64,000 nucleotides of DNA. It comes from Lepidodermella squamata. Its lineage: Eukaryota; Gastrotricha. Position 1 is the stretch's first letter; each line of letters begins with the position of its first letter. The stretch is from the NCBI GenBank assembly GCA_047495785.1, contig JBLDXI010000007.1:744001-808000 (forward strand), read 5' to 3'. The notes beneath the pieces were generated by a model. That model had not been told where the DNA came from. It ran no database searches and saw only the letters and a program-made list of their open reading frames with translations. The translations under genes and the position numbers were made by a program. Shown in pieces: positions 36,702 through 48,562 of this stretch.

Positions 36702-38360
36702 TTATTTCTTACAGCAGCATTTCAAGGAAGGCCTCAATTCGCTATGGCGAAAACCATAGATGAGAGGGTCCAATATGGCGTTGAACTAAGAAAAGATATA
36801 AGGGCTTTTACAGCAGTAGGAAACATAAAAAAGCTTACCAATAGCAGGACATCACAAAAGGTTATGAAGGGCATCAACGTTCCGAAGTTTTCAACTCGGA
36901 ATTGCTCGGTAAAGAAAAAAACGTTTGCGATTTTGAAACTGAATGCTGGCAGCCATGTGATCAAGAATGCTCCGAAAATGATGATCAAAGTCCGGCTGAA
37001 ATGATTTGAAGCGTTCAACTGAGTTAAGGATGAAAGCTGATTACTTACACGGACTTCCTTCTACTTCTCAACAGTCTGAATCGCTGGAGTTTTGTTGCAG
37101 ATATCGTACTAGAGCCAGATAAATGACTGCGGTATCTGGAAGCTACTCTGAACATCTCGGAGCTGGGCGATGTCACTTGACTTGTCAGTTGAGAGGACAC
37201 GTCTACCTCGCTGTTGGTTGAAGACCGTCCAACGTCACTTGATTGTCTTCGGTTTCGGCTGATGAATGTCTGCAAGAACTCAGGCTCATCTTCTTTATTC
37301 TCGGAAGTTCTGTTCTTAATTCGCAGACTGTAATCATCCCATGCTCGATTAGTTCCATCGTAAGTCGGGTCGTGCGATTTCGATCGTTTCATTTTTATCG
37401 CGACGTCAGTGTTTTCAGGTATTTGAACGGTGGTAGATGACCTTATCATAAATTTCGCCTTTAAATCGAGGGATGACATGGAACTTCTGATGACTGCGAC
37501 TGTTTTCATGTAGAAAAATGAAATGCCGCAGGTGCAAAACAGCCAGAAAAACAGCACAGAAATCTCTTGTATATGCCGCGTTGACTGGCATTGATCAACC
37601 ATTTGACAGAATCCGAGAAATTTTTTGGCGGTAATGGAAGACCAGGCTACAAAAGGTAGCGAGAGATCTGCCTGAGATATGGAGGAAAGCGGCTCACAAC
37701 TTGTCGAATCAAAATCGCTTGGTAACAGCAAATCCGAGGCTGCAATGAAAGCAGCGATGATCGAGGATGCTGCCAGTAATCCGAGGAAAATGTTCTTTCG
37801 GCGAGACTTTTGTCGATGATAAAAGGGGTAACAGATAGCTAAGTAATTGTCAAGAGCACAACCAAATACCGAGCAAAGTAGCAAGAGATTGCTAAGACTA
37901 GTGAACGACCTACGGCGTAGGACACTGAAGCAGATTTCCCAAGCTCCCAGAAGATTCACCGCGACAAAACCGAATTCAGCTAAGTTAGCTGTGCATAACA
38001 AAATGTGAGCAAGAGCCAACAAGCCTATCAGGATTCGCTGGTTCTTTATCAAACGAGAAGACAATCTGCGACTTGACCGGTTTCGGCCCAGGATTGCAAG
38101 TTGAACAAACACAACGCTATTCAGGACTATGCCGACTGCTGATAGAACAATGACTCCGATTTCTTTCGGGGTCGAACTTTGCGAAGATTTGAAACTCGCC
38201 AGTACATCCTTGAAAAATAGCGAATTGATTTATGCCATTTACCGCACATAAAACTAACCAAAAATGGCGATTCACTCTCGTTTTTGAAGTGAGAACTATA
38301 AATTTGGGAAATTAAATAAGAATCTGCGTCTTCTGTTTCCATGGCTGATACAGATTCCAT
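36702..38360 (-). CDS. Class A GPCR of the DNY array, member 2
   Basis: Exons 38360-38259, 38208-37049, 36995-36839 and 36785-36702, 500 residues. A short N-terminal exon with one NES glycosylation site is followed by the TM1-TM5 exon. Landmarks: GCALDNYLAICYP in place of DRY, CQMVDQC in the second extracellular loop, a third loop of about 140 residues ending LLRSRRKSV, TM6 FLITWLPAFSFKIAN and TM7 FNAILDPLIYG with DPxxY. The tail is very short and ends in CCCKK, a possible palmitoylation site. The TM6 exon is exactly 157 bases, as in all four members. The acceptor of exon 2 is TTCAAG rather than CAG/TAG, but it is the only one that keeps the frame. Confidence 0.88.
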
Positions 38361-39044
38361 TCATTTGGAAAAAATATTGGTATGTATAATACAGCTATGA
38401 CGATGATTAAGTCCTAACTGATAATTAACGTCGATATGCAGGATTCAATAGAGATTTGCAAAAGTGTAAAAATTCTTCTGCGGAACGTATCGATCAATTC
38501 TGAGTCTGCGTATGGCTAGCAGGTAAGTGTTTTTATCACTTGGGTGCATATTTTGAAATTAATTATTAACCTATTGATCTCCGCTTGGCAGACATTTTAT
38601 GTTGAAGAACAGAGTTGTGGGCGAGCAAAGGGTGTGTGTAATCGAGACCTGACTTTTGGGCACAAATCATTGGCGTTTCATCCGAATTTCAATTTTTTAA
38701 GTAAGTCGCATTGGGCCACTTTGAACTACTCCGTCTCGCATTGTTCACTTCTATTACATATCGATTCCCAAATGCCCTAAGCAAACTGAGAATTATTAGC
38801 GAGAACAAAGGCGTACAGATGCCAAACGAGATTATTAGATTTGCATCAATTTGTTATCGGCAGGTTTCCACCATATGAAACGGAGTCATCGATGCACTAA
38901 AAATCGATTACGATGCATCCTTTCCTTTCCCTTCCCTGATCCAATATTCATATCATTACGTTTTAAGGCTTGGCGAAAAGGTCAAAGTAGTTTTCATTTT
39001 TATTTCATCTTGTACTCTTGAACCCATTAGGATTAACACAGGCA
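38361..39044. other. Intergenic within the GPCR array (members 2 and 3)
   Basis: About 0.7 kb. A plus frame at 38544-38780 is short and featureless. This is the probable promoter of member 2 and 3' flank of member 3. Confidence 0.5.
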
Positions 39045-41269
39045 TTATTTTTTCAGAAGGTGACGAGTCATCCAGCGTCTCATGTCGCCATAAGTGAAAG
39101 CGTACACAATAGGATCAATGACGGCATTGACCTAAATAAAAGATAATCGATTGGCTGTTTTCAGTGAAGCGAGATTAAAGAGTACAAACCAGTTGCAAAG
39201 GCTCTAGAAAAGGGACAATTGGCAATATATTTCTGACCAAATTCGCTCTGATGCTTTCAGTGAAGAAAAATTCGTTCGCAATTTGAAACGCAACAGTTGG
39301 AAGCCACGTGAGAATAAAAACAGCCAAAATGATCAATAGGGCGTACCTTGAAAAAGGACATAATTATGTCATGTTAACGACATCCGATAACTTACGATGA
39401 GCGCCTGCGGTTTCTCAATAGGTTCAATTTTTGCACATGACTTATGCTCGATGTTCGAGTGGTACGTTGCCTGTGGAATGATGAATTACGTTTTTCAAGC
39501 TTCCGTCCGTTTGAAAAACGATGTGACAATGTGACAAGTATCCTTGCGGTTGGCGTTCGGTTGAATACAGGTGCAGAGTCTTGCCAAGGATCAATAGTTC
39601 GCGAAGGTGTATCAGTGGCTTCTATTTTGCTTATAGATGAACTGCGTGGATCACCGCTTTCCCTATTCAACAAGGAAAAGGTGACGTCTGCAGCTTTGTC
39701 AAATGATGCCTTGCTAGTGACTGAATTCTTCCTGAACAATTTGAAACTACTCGAAGTGCCATTGGTGCTGCGCTTCATTGAAGCTGATGAAAATAAGGCC
39801 TGCTCTGCTCCATCGCTGTTGATAGTTCCAGTGACACTGGATAGCATAGATTCGTTCCTCCTACGTGGGGACCGAAAAAAACTCATGCGACGGTTTAGCG
39901 TTGTCGAGGAAGACGGATCTGCCAGGGCTTGCAAGTCGAAGACACTGTTAACAGAGTTTCGCAAGACGACTACAACGGAGATGTAAGAAAACGAGACAAC
40001 GACTGCGCTGATTGACCAAATAATTATGATTGCAACCTCCACCAGGGGCTTATACTTTCGGCAATCATCAATAAATTGGCAGTACTTGGAAAAGTCGTCG
40101 GAAGAAGAAAGTTGGAAAAACGAGAAGAAAGAGTAATGCGTCGAGCCGTTATTAGAGCCATTAGCGACAAAGCCTTGGCTTTTTACATTTTCCGTGCAAT
40201 CCGCGTCAGTTTGAAACGGGAGGATGAAATCGGAGGAGCTAAGGAAAACCGCCCCCAAGAAATAGGCGACAATACCAAATAAAAATATTCCGACTAGTCG
40301 GGTGCTTTGAAAGCGATGCAACATTGGCCTGCAAACTGCAAGGTAATTGTCCACGGCACAGCCGGATATCGAGCCAATGACTAATAAATTACACAACGAT
40401 TTAACTGTTCGCTTCTTTAGAAGTTGTATGCATGCTGTCCAAGTTCCGCCGGCTCCAAGCATCAGCAAGATCACTTCGGCAATATGCGCCACGCAGTAGG
40501 CAGCGTGTGCGAGTGAAAGCAAAGCAATTAAGATCCTTTGATTTCTACGACGCCACGCGGCCATCTTTCGGCCGATATGACACTGCGCGACTAGGAGTAC
40601 GGTATTGACAAGAAGGCCAACTACAGCAATGATCAAGAAGAAAGTTTCATGCCCAGCAAGTTTTCGTGAAGACTGAATTTCAGCATAACGGAGTTGCTAC
40701 AGAAAACGGGATATTTTACTTAATTTCCAACCAAAAATTGGGGTAAGTACAGTCAGCCCCCGCTATAACGCAATATCGGAGACTAGAAAAAGTTGCGTGT
40801 CGGCAATACTTGCGCTATGGCGATGATTTTTACCACTGTTGCTGTGTATTTGACCGCCGAAAATGTTGCGCGCCAGCAAAACTTGCGTTAGTTGCGTTAT
40901 AGCGAGGTCTGACTGTAACAATAAAACTATGCATATAGTGGGACTTACCATAATCGAATTGTTCTTGAAGCTCTCAAGATCGAGATTCAGCATGTATCGG
41001 TATATATGTTGGTCGAGGTCAAGCTCCTCTTGCAGTGAGTCCGGCGGGTCATCGGGCTGATCAGCTACCAGGTCAGACATTTGCTGGAAGCTGCTAAAAG
41101 AGTTATAGAAGAAAGGCGCTGGCTGTGTCCGCCAGATTGGCTGATGATCGAAACTTGCCAGTGGGAACGGAGTCGAGGAGACAATGGCATATGCGGCCAA
41201 TTGCTGATCAATAATTTTGTAATTTATTTTGTTGATGTCATTACTTCTGGCCCCGTGCAATCTTCCCAT
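39045..41269 (-). CDS. Class A GPCR of the DNY array, member 3
   Basis: Exons 41269-40949, 40696-39396, 39346-39190 and 39131-39045, 621 residues. The N-terminal exon (107 residues) is acidic and contains FKNNSIM with a glycosylation site. Landmarks: TM1 FFLIIAVVGLLVNTVLL, GCAVDNYLAVCRP instead of DRY, CQFIDDC in the second extracellular loop, a third loop of about 190 residues rich in Ser and Arg ending LLRNRRRSS, TM6 FILTWLPTVAFQIAN and TM7 NAVIDPIVYA. The tail is short and basic. The first intron (40697-40948) contains a complete small transposon at 40748-40917. The final exon's acceptor is TTTAG and the TM6 exon is again 157 bases. Confidence 0.88.
40748..40917. mobile_element. Tigger/pogo-like MITE inside GPCR member 3 intron
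   Basis: The left end CAGTCAGCCCCCGCTATAAC (from 40750) and the right end ending GAGGTCTGACTG (to 40915) are inverted copies of about 24 bases, with three mismatches, and both continue into CGCAA. A TA dinucleotide flanks each side, the target duplication typical of Tc1/mariner/pogo elements. The interior of about 120 bases has no coding frame, so it is a non-autonomous element. The terminal sequence CAGTCAGACCTCGCTATAAC resembles known pogo/Tigger termini, from general knowledge of such elements. It sits wholly within the first intron. Confidence 0.8.
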
Positions 41270-42510
41270 TTTCTTGTAAGATTAATCTCATAAAGCAGAC
41301 CTGGAAAAACAAATCAAGTTTGTATGTAAAAAATACAGACTATAATTACTGAGTGCGTATATTGTTTTCGCAGTTGAATAAACAGGTTTTCGATCTTGCC
41401 ATTATGTCTGATCAAATTTCAAAAACTATAAAGGCGGAATCGTGAAGGACATATTAATAATTAAAGGGGTGTGTATGAAAGCTAGGAATGAACTCTAGTT
41501 ATTTTGTTCTTACTAAGGCGACAAAACTCTAGATCGTGATGCACAATTGAAGCCTTTTCCATGTTTGGAGTTATTCCTTAAACAAATTTACCATTGAGTT
41601 ACACTTGTCGTAACAGCAAAATTGAAATAAGTTGCACATATATAGGATTTATCAAGATAAGGTCTGCTGATTTAAGTCTGAGAGATGTCACAAGTCATGA
41701 CATTCAATTTTATTTCGCCAAGGCGAGTCCTCAATTTCTATTCCGAGTGCGCCTTTAGAAAGGTGAAGTTATAGTTATCATTCTGTCAATCGTTGGCCCT
41801 CGAGAATTTAGGACAGAACGCCTACAAGGTAAGTGAAACGACGTCTGATTTCTATTTAGGTATTACACATTTAGGATCTCAAAACAAGGATTGAAGGCGC
41901 ACCCCTCCTCATTAAATTCCAGTGCATAATCCTAAAAGCTACAAGATAAAAATACTTACATCTCATATTGCGCTAATAAAAATCAGCCAGTATAATGTGC
42001 TAAGGTATAATGTTCGCCTCACGATATGTCTACTTGAGATGTTGTTGAGGAATCCACGTGACACTGAAATGCAGACGGAATTCCGATAAAACGCAAATAG
42101 CGATTTGTCACGGGTCGCTGATTCGACAAATTTGCCCTGATTTGATTTAGGTGCCAGGTAAATGCAGAAGTAAACAGCGATGCTCAGATTAGCTACAGCC
42201 GCAATTCTTTCGAACGGAGATATCGACCGTCCTGATTCCCAAGTCAGCACGAAACAGCAAAACAGGAAATTTTAGAGTGACGTTGCTTGATCAAAAAATT
42301 GCAGTTTCATCTTTCAGCTGTTTCAGTTGTTCCTTGATGGTGTATAATATTCTTATGGCGATGAAAATAACATTAAACGATCAAATAAAAACAAAAACGT
42401 TTATTCACGTAAGACTTTTTGCTTGGCGTTAGCATTGATCACACATGCTTTCATATTTTAGTCATTAGAATCACTGCGTGATTTGTAATTATTGACAGAT
42501 TAAAAATATT
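41270..42510. other. Intergenic within the GPCR array (members 3 and 4)
   Basis: About 1.2 kb. A minus frame at 41963-42250 encodes 95 residues with two hydrophobic stretches (IAAVANLSIAVYFCIYLA and a C-terminal one). It begins without a clear exon boundary and matches no family I recognise, so it is noted but not called as a gene. Confidence 0.45.
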
Positions 42511-44826
42511 CTATTGAGATGTGATCGTAGAAGAACTTTTCTTCCGGCGTTTAAGAACACGGCAAAAAGCTCGCTGCACTTCAGTTATCCCGTATAGTAT
42601 GGGGTCGATGATTGCGTTAAGCTAAAAAGTCACAGTTTCATATATCTCTAACGGATCGAAAATGGATTGATGGTTCACTTACCAATATTAACAGGTCGAA
42701 GAGCTTGATAAGCCAGAATAATTTCGGCATTTGCTCGGTGCGAAACTTTTCGTCGAAAAAGAGTTTATTACAAATTTGGAACGAAAGCCAAGGTAGCCAG
42801 GTAACAATAAATATTGCAAGGATGATTATTTGCACATTCCTATAAGTCAAATAGAAAATTCAACGAAAAACTTCCAAAAACATTGTTACTTACGAAGAAC
42901 GACGCCTATTTCTCAACAAATGCAACGTTTGGGCCTGGGAAACGCTCATCCGTCTATCAGTGTTGTTGCTGAGGATTGACATGAAAGAGAACCGTCGACT
43001 GCTGACATGAGCCAGGGCTAGAGGTACTTTTGTTGGCGACAATTGCGGAGGTGAATCAACGGCAAGCGGGCTGAATTTGGATTTGATGTCAATCATTAGA
43101 CGGCTAGAAGCCGAATTTGACCGGCAGCCCATCGGCACCGGAATCCTTATTGAACTAGTATCATCATCGTCAACTCCGTCATGAATTGTTCTCGCTTTGA
43201 ATTCGACTTCAATGCCTTCGCTATCGTTATTGTCATTGTCGCTTCTAGCTGACTTTGGCACAAACAGCAGCTTACTTCTTCGTCGAAACGGGTGATTGGC
43301 CTTTACTTCATTGACGTGAGATCCATTTCTCATGATGGGATGGATAGTAAGCCCAATATCTCCATTCGACGGGATATGATGGACTCCATTGGTTAGCTTC
43401 ACACCAATTGGCATTTCCTTGCGACTGCGCAACAGGCTGACCTGATCTTCAGTAATGGAAGTAAGGCAGTTGACGGTCGCAGTGGCAGGTGGGGAGTTTT
43501 CACCAGCGCAAGTATCACTTTCGAAACTTTTTGAATTGAAGTTCAATGTACCGACCGGTGAATCGTAGCTGGATCGCCGTTTTTCGAACATCTGCATACT
43601 ATAGCTAGTACGCCGCATGCTGCCATCGGGATTCGTGTAGTCCTGGCTAGCGAAACGTCTGCGGCTGGTTAGCTTTCTACTAAGATTATGGAATAATGCC
43701 TCTGCACTCATCTTACTAAACCCATTTCCCGATACGGAGTCATGCCTAAGGGCAAAGCTTGAGGTGTCTTTTGATTCGGTGTGAAACAAATTGTTCAGCG
43801 AATTCCGAAGAACGACTGCCGTTTTGATGTAGAAATAAGACACCGGGAATGCTGTCGTAACCCAAACTACTAGCACGCTTATTTCCATCATTCGTGATGT
43901 CACGATGCAGTCCTCAACTGTGCGGCAGTATTCCTCGAACGTAGTAGTAGACGTATTTATGTGAAGGAAGGAGAAGTAGGTGCCTTGCATGTCTTGAACA
44001 GCAGGCGTGTAAGAGCAGTTCGACTCAAAATCTAACGGAAGAATGAAGTCGGAGAAGGCCAAAAAGGTCGCCGCCACGCAGTAAAGTGCGCAGGCAATGG
44101 CGAAGCAGGCGTTGATGCGGGCTGATTGAACTCGGTGATAAATTGGCTTGCACACTGCAAGATAGTTGTCCGTTGCGCATCCAAGGACAGAGCCAATCAC
44201 CAGGAATTGCGATAGGTTTTTCACAGTTCGATTTTTGAAGAAAGGCAAGCAGGAAGCTAGGAAGCGGGCGCTGTCCAGTTTTAAGAGACCGATTTCAGCG
44301 ATGAGGAAAGAGCAAAGAAGGACGTAAGCTGATGAGAGCAATGTGACGAAAAGACGCTGATTTCGCATGCGCCAAGCTAACCTCGACCCGGCGCTAAACA
44401 TTACCAACAGCAGAGTGCAATTCAATATCAATCCCAAAACGGCAACAACAAGCGTGACGATTTCCGCAGTTGTTATTGGCTGAGATTTGTGGATACCCGC
44501 AATGACATCCTAAAAAGCAAAACGATTTAACTTATGTCAACTATTTTTCTGGTAAAACTGACCGAATAGCTGCGAGTGTTGCTTTCGTCTTGGAAAAGTT
44601 GGTTCAGGTAACTTGCCAAAATTTTGTTATCGTCAAATTCAGGTTCAATCAGGTTGGGTGGGACGGATAGGTTCCATTCTGTCGGCATTATGGCGTCGCT
44701 GGGAAACAAGGTCGAAAGCGTCGATGGATCGTAAGATGGCGTATTCGGAGTGGTGAAAATATCATTGAAAAACTCGGGTATGGGCGCCATTGTCATGGGC
44801 TGAATGAAGTTATCAACAAGCAACAT
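42511..44826 (-). CDS. Class A GPCR of the DNY array, member 4
   Basis: Exons 44826-44563, 44509-42894, 42839-42683 and 42621-42511, 715 residues, the longest member. The N-terminal exon (88 residues) has a WNLSV glycosylation site. Landmarks: TM1 VAVLGLILNCTLLLV, GCATDNYLAVCKP instead of DRY, CRTVEDC in the second extracellular loop, a third loop near 300 residues with Ser, Arg and Asp-rich tracts ending LLRNRRRSS, TM6 FIVTWLPWLSFQICN and TM7 NAIIDPILYG. The tail ends in a KRRKKSSS cluster. The TM6 exon is 157 bases, matching the other members, and boundaries fall at the same codon phases, so the array arose by tandem duplication. Confidence 0.9.
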
Positions 44827-46625
44827 CGTTTATTTTTCATGGCAACGATTTCATCATAAAAATATGTATTCTTTAATCGGCGCCATCATGTTGACGCCAG
44901 AATAGGGATTAAGACCTACACCTAGATTAGTGCAAGATTAGAAATGAGGCCGGATGCAAAAGTTAGAACGACGGAAGCAATTTAGACGAAAGACCTTGTG
45001 GTGCGAAAGAAATACATCCGGAATAATTATTTTAGTGATCAACAGCCCTGTTTAGCGAATAGATATAATGTGCGTGCAAAATTCAATCGGGCCATATAAA
45101 TTGCTGGCAAGCAAAAAAGCAAGCGACCCTCCATTATTTTGATCTAAAAATTGTCTCGCAAGGGGTCGAAGCAAGAGAGCTTATTCATCCGACACTTTCG
45201 TGAAATATATCGCCGAGTTCGCTGCGCAGCCCAAGTAGGATGGCGCACGCTGATCGAGCGGCTAGGCGGAAAAGAGTACATTACTGTATGAGCAGTTTCT
45301 AGACGGGCGCCGATAATTGGTCTATTATTACAGTCCATTATTTCGCACGAAACATAGCCGGAGTGAGAATAACCTAACAATTTCATTTTCGCGTGTGAGT
45401 GTAGGAGACGCAAGGAAAATGTGGGGTGTTATTCAAGTTCCCGAGCGACGAGAGCAAATGCGGAGTTTTACTAGTTTATGGACACCTTTCCCAATAATAC
45501 TACCAATAATACATACTCCCCAATAATACATAGTAGTTATCATGATGCAATTACGCGTCTCGCTCATTTTTTTACAAGCTGAAAGCTGAATACAACTATT
45601 CATGTAGATGAGTTTGAACTATTTGTTTATGAGGCAGAACGGTAAATAAATACCGTGTAATATAGAATCCAATCACAGCATGAGTGCAAGCTAACCGAAT
45701 CCCCCTCAAAGGCGTAAAAATCAAATTTATTACTTATTTATTAAAAATAACGAACTGAACTCATTCACAGTCAAGTATGATCTGCTTTTCATGGCTGAAT
45801 TTTTGATTTGACATGAATGAAAATGTGATTAATATGTTCGCTTTCTCACTACGCAAGAATAGGCAGTGCGTTGTCTCCAGTGGCGGATAATTCTGCCGTC
45901 GCGCCCAGCTAATTAGCTATGTTTGGTGTTCAGATTAAAGAACATGCATAAAAGGCAGCGAATCGCAGCTGCGTTCACGTTGAGAGCAGATATTGGCGAT
46001 GGATGACTAATCTCTATATATCAGCTAGGTCAATTTTTTGGTCGCTGTGTTTTATGAATTTGTTTGATTAATTTAATTTTTCTTTCTTTATTGAGAACTG
46101 CCGTTACTTACGTTACGTTACGTTACGTAATTAACTTACTATTTTGATTTAATTATCAAAAATGGCTCTCCTATCGTTCATCTATTGAAGAAAAAAGGAA
46201 ACCCGGCAGAATTGTGATATTCTCATCGTTCAGATCGATCAGCCTATGCCAAGTTTCCTTATATCAGTATTGAAAAATGGTACGTACCCGAGCGCATAAA
46301 AATTCAAGCCGAAATTGGCTCTTGAAGAATCTACGCCTTGTGACTCATCGCAATAATCTTTCCCGAAGAAATGAAGAAACTTCAATCACATGATATTCCT
46401 AGTTGGTGCGTCGATGCACTCGTCGTGCAATAATAATTACCCTATGTGAGTTATTTTTCTGCATTGATGAAACTTTGTAGCACCGAAGCACGCAATAAAA
46501 ACATGTGCCAAAAGACAGTATGACGTCTACCGGAAGTAGCATGTGTTTATTTCAATAAAAAAGATTCAACAGTAAATAGAAGCTAGGGTAGTCTATAATC
46601 AAAATTGACATCAGATATGTCCATG
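44827..46625. other. Intergenic, upstream of the GPCR array
   Basis: About 1.8 kb between the start of GPCR member 4 and the stop of the next minus-strand gene. AT-rich, with the TTACG repeat at 46103-46130. Frames at 45144-45526 on both strands are short and not supported. Confidence 0.5.
46103..46130. repeat. Short TTACG tandem repeat
   Basis: GTTAC/TTACG units repeat about five times and end in the palindrome TTACGTAA. A related TAACGTAACGTAA stretch occurs at about 53266-53278 inside an intron of the channel gene at 51663. Confidence 0.75.
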
Positions 46626-48562
46626 CTATTGAGCAAGCCTGAAAAGTGGTAGCTGCGGCGATTCAACTTCATCCATATCGTTTACAGCAGCAGCGATTGC
46701 ATTAGACGGTGAAAGTGAACTTGAATCGTGTTCAGGAGAAACGTCGCTTAGTTGCCCGTTGAATGCGCTTAACGATGGAATTATGATGGGGTATGCGTTG
46801 ATCGGTCCTTTATCCAAACGAGGAGAGTCATAGAATTCATCTTCGGACACTAACCGCTCCCGTTTACACCGGCGTGGGGTTTTATCCATAACAACATTTT
46901 CTGAAGATGGGGAAGATGAAACACTCAACAAATCGATTATTTCGGAGTCTGCAGTAGTATAGCTATCTCGTGCCGACGTTTCTTGGAGCGGTTTCGCAGT
47001 CAGCAGCTGTGGCACTCCTTTCGTTTTCTGGGCTTCTCCTGGCTTGTCGTGTTTGCGGCTTCGACGTTTCTTCACAACAGCAGGCATTGCCGTGACGGCT
47101 TTGTTGTCCATAGCTGATCCCTAATAATTTACCTTCAGCGAGCAACTTGTCATGAATAGATCAACTCACCTTCTTTCCAACATAGCACATTACATGTAGG
47201 CATGATCGCTTGAATATGGCCTGTAAATAATTGACTTCATCAGCGACAAAAATTTTTATTTCGCTGCAACTTACCACTGAGGGAATGATAGACCGATCCA
47301 CCTCCACGATATTTCCACCTTTCGAACGAAGATACCACGCATGGCTCGCGGGAAACGCAGCCATCAAGGCTTCGAAGAAAAAGTATATCGCGCTATTTCT
47401 GTCGCATCTTTTCCTCTCAGGAATGTGTTTTCTGTCAATGGAACAATAATAATTCACTCATAAAAGCATAAAAACGACGGCAGTTATGACATCTTACGTT
47501 AACAAGCTGGCCACTTCACGTTGAGCGTATGTCCTGTAATGCCTCGAAACAGCTCGCTGCTCTCCCCTCATGAAGCTCAAAGTTCTTGGAGAAAACTCAA
47601 ATTCGTACTCGTCCCACAGTTTAGCAGATTCTTTCACGGATGAATCAAAAACGGGATTTTGACAAGACTTGAAAATGGACTCATCGGGCAGTGAAAAAAG
47701 CGGCCTTCTTTGAATCTCAGGAATAGCAATTGCACTGCTAGTGTTCGACGATGATAGCCTCGTTGTAGCAGCTTCCGAGTTCGAGGACAACTTGCTGAAA
47801 CCGGAACTGGAGTCAGAAATCCTTTTACCAAGGCTAAGATCACGAGGCACGGAGCTCATCAATCGAAGTTCATTGGATAAATTAGCAGGCGTAGTAAAAC
47901 CCGTGAAAGGCGGGGTGATATTGCTTAGCTTCGAATGAGAGCTAGCCGCTGATACTGGACATGAAACACAGCAATAAGATACTGACTGATACGAAAATAA
48001 CGAGAGTTACCTGAAGATAGGATCACCGGAGGTGAAGAGACAATTGCATGGAAACCAGCGCGGCAGCGGCATTCGCAGCAAAGTAGGTCATGGAAATTTC
48101 CTAACCATGTAAATTCTGGACAGGGGCACCTGACGGTTAAGCACACGCCCCTAATGTTCCCAGCGTAGTCTGTACTCGTTGTCATCTCCTATGGCATCAG
48201 TATTGCTCAAAACAAATGATCTATCTGAAGAAATCAATTTTTCAAAATTCAAAGCCATGGTGCAGCCAATTTGTACAATAATGACCGTAATTAAGGAACA
48301 ATTAAGCGTGACCAAATTTTTGGTTCGAACATGCTACCTTCCAGGGTAAGTAATTTTCCATTTTTCTGCGCAATTTTCTCGGCTTCGGAAAAAGTGGCTC
48401 AACAGGCCAAACAGCAATGTTAGGAGTGAGTTTGACGACATTAACATCCGATAATTTTTGGAATGAAAAAATGATATTCACACGCCCGCAAGATTCGGAG
48501 AAGTGCGGAGGAAGTGTGCAAGAAGACTGCGCACTGTTACTTCGTTTTACTATGATGTGCAA
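46626..48562 (-). CDS. Unrecognised multi-exon protein, probably nuclear
   Basis: No family recognised. Coding exons, in phase: up to 48562-48338, 48188-48011, 47954-47498, 47431-47275, 47220-47170 and 47120-46626, about 520 residues. The 5' end is unsettled because the first exon has no ATG in frame before a stop; an upstream exon is likely. Visible parts: a Cys-rich patch (CPCPEF, then LCCECRCRAGF), a Ser/Thr-rich middle, a possibly folded part around LWDEYEFEFSPRTLSF and SAIYFFFEALMAAFPASH, a Cys/His-containing stretch SCLHVMCYVGKK, then a basic cluster KKRRSRKHDK that could be a nuclear localisation signal and an acidic/Ser-rich C-terminal tail (IIDLLSVSSS). Consistent codon phase over six exons argues that it is a real gene. 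It lies between GPCR and channel genes. Confidence 0.65.

Noticed and set aside
39444-39986. 180-residue plus frame opposite GPCR member 3
   Set aside because: Antisense to the Ser-rich third loop, a common source of long antisense frames.
35500-42087. Short similarity between 35500-35518 and 42069-42087 (GCAGACG-AA-CCGATAA), both upstream of GPCR genes
   Set aside because: Under 20 bases with several mismatches and at different distances from the genes; chance is likely.
41963-42250. 95-residue minus-strand frame with two hydrophobic stretches between GPCR members 3 and 4
   Set aside because: No clear exon boundary or start context, no family, and a stop directly upstream. It could be a gene relic but cannot be supported.
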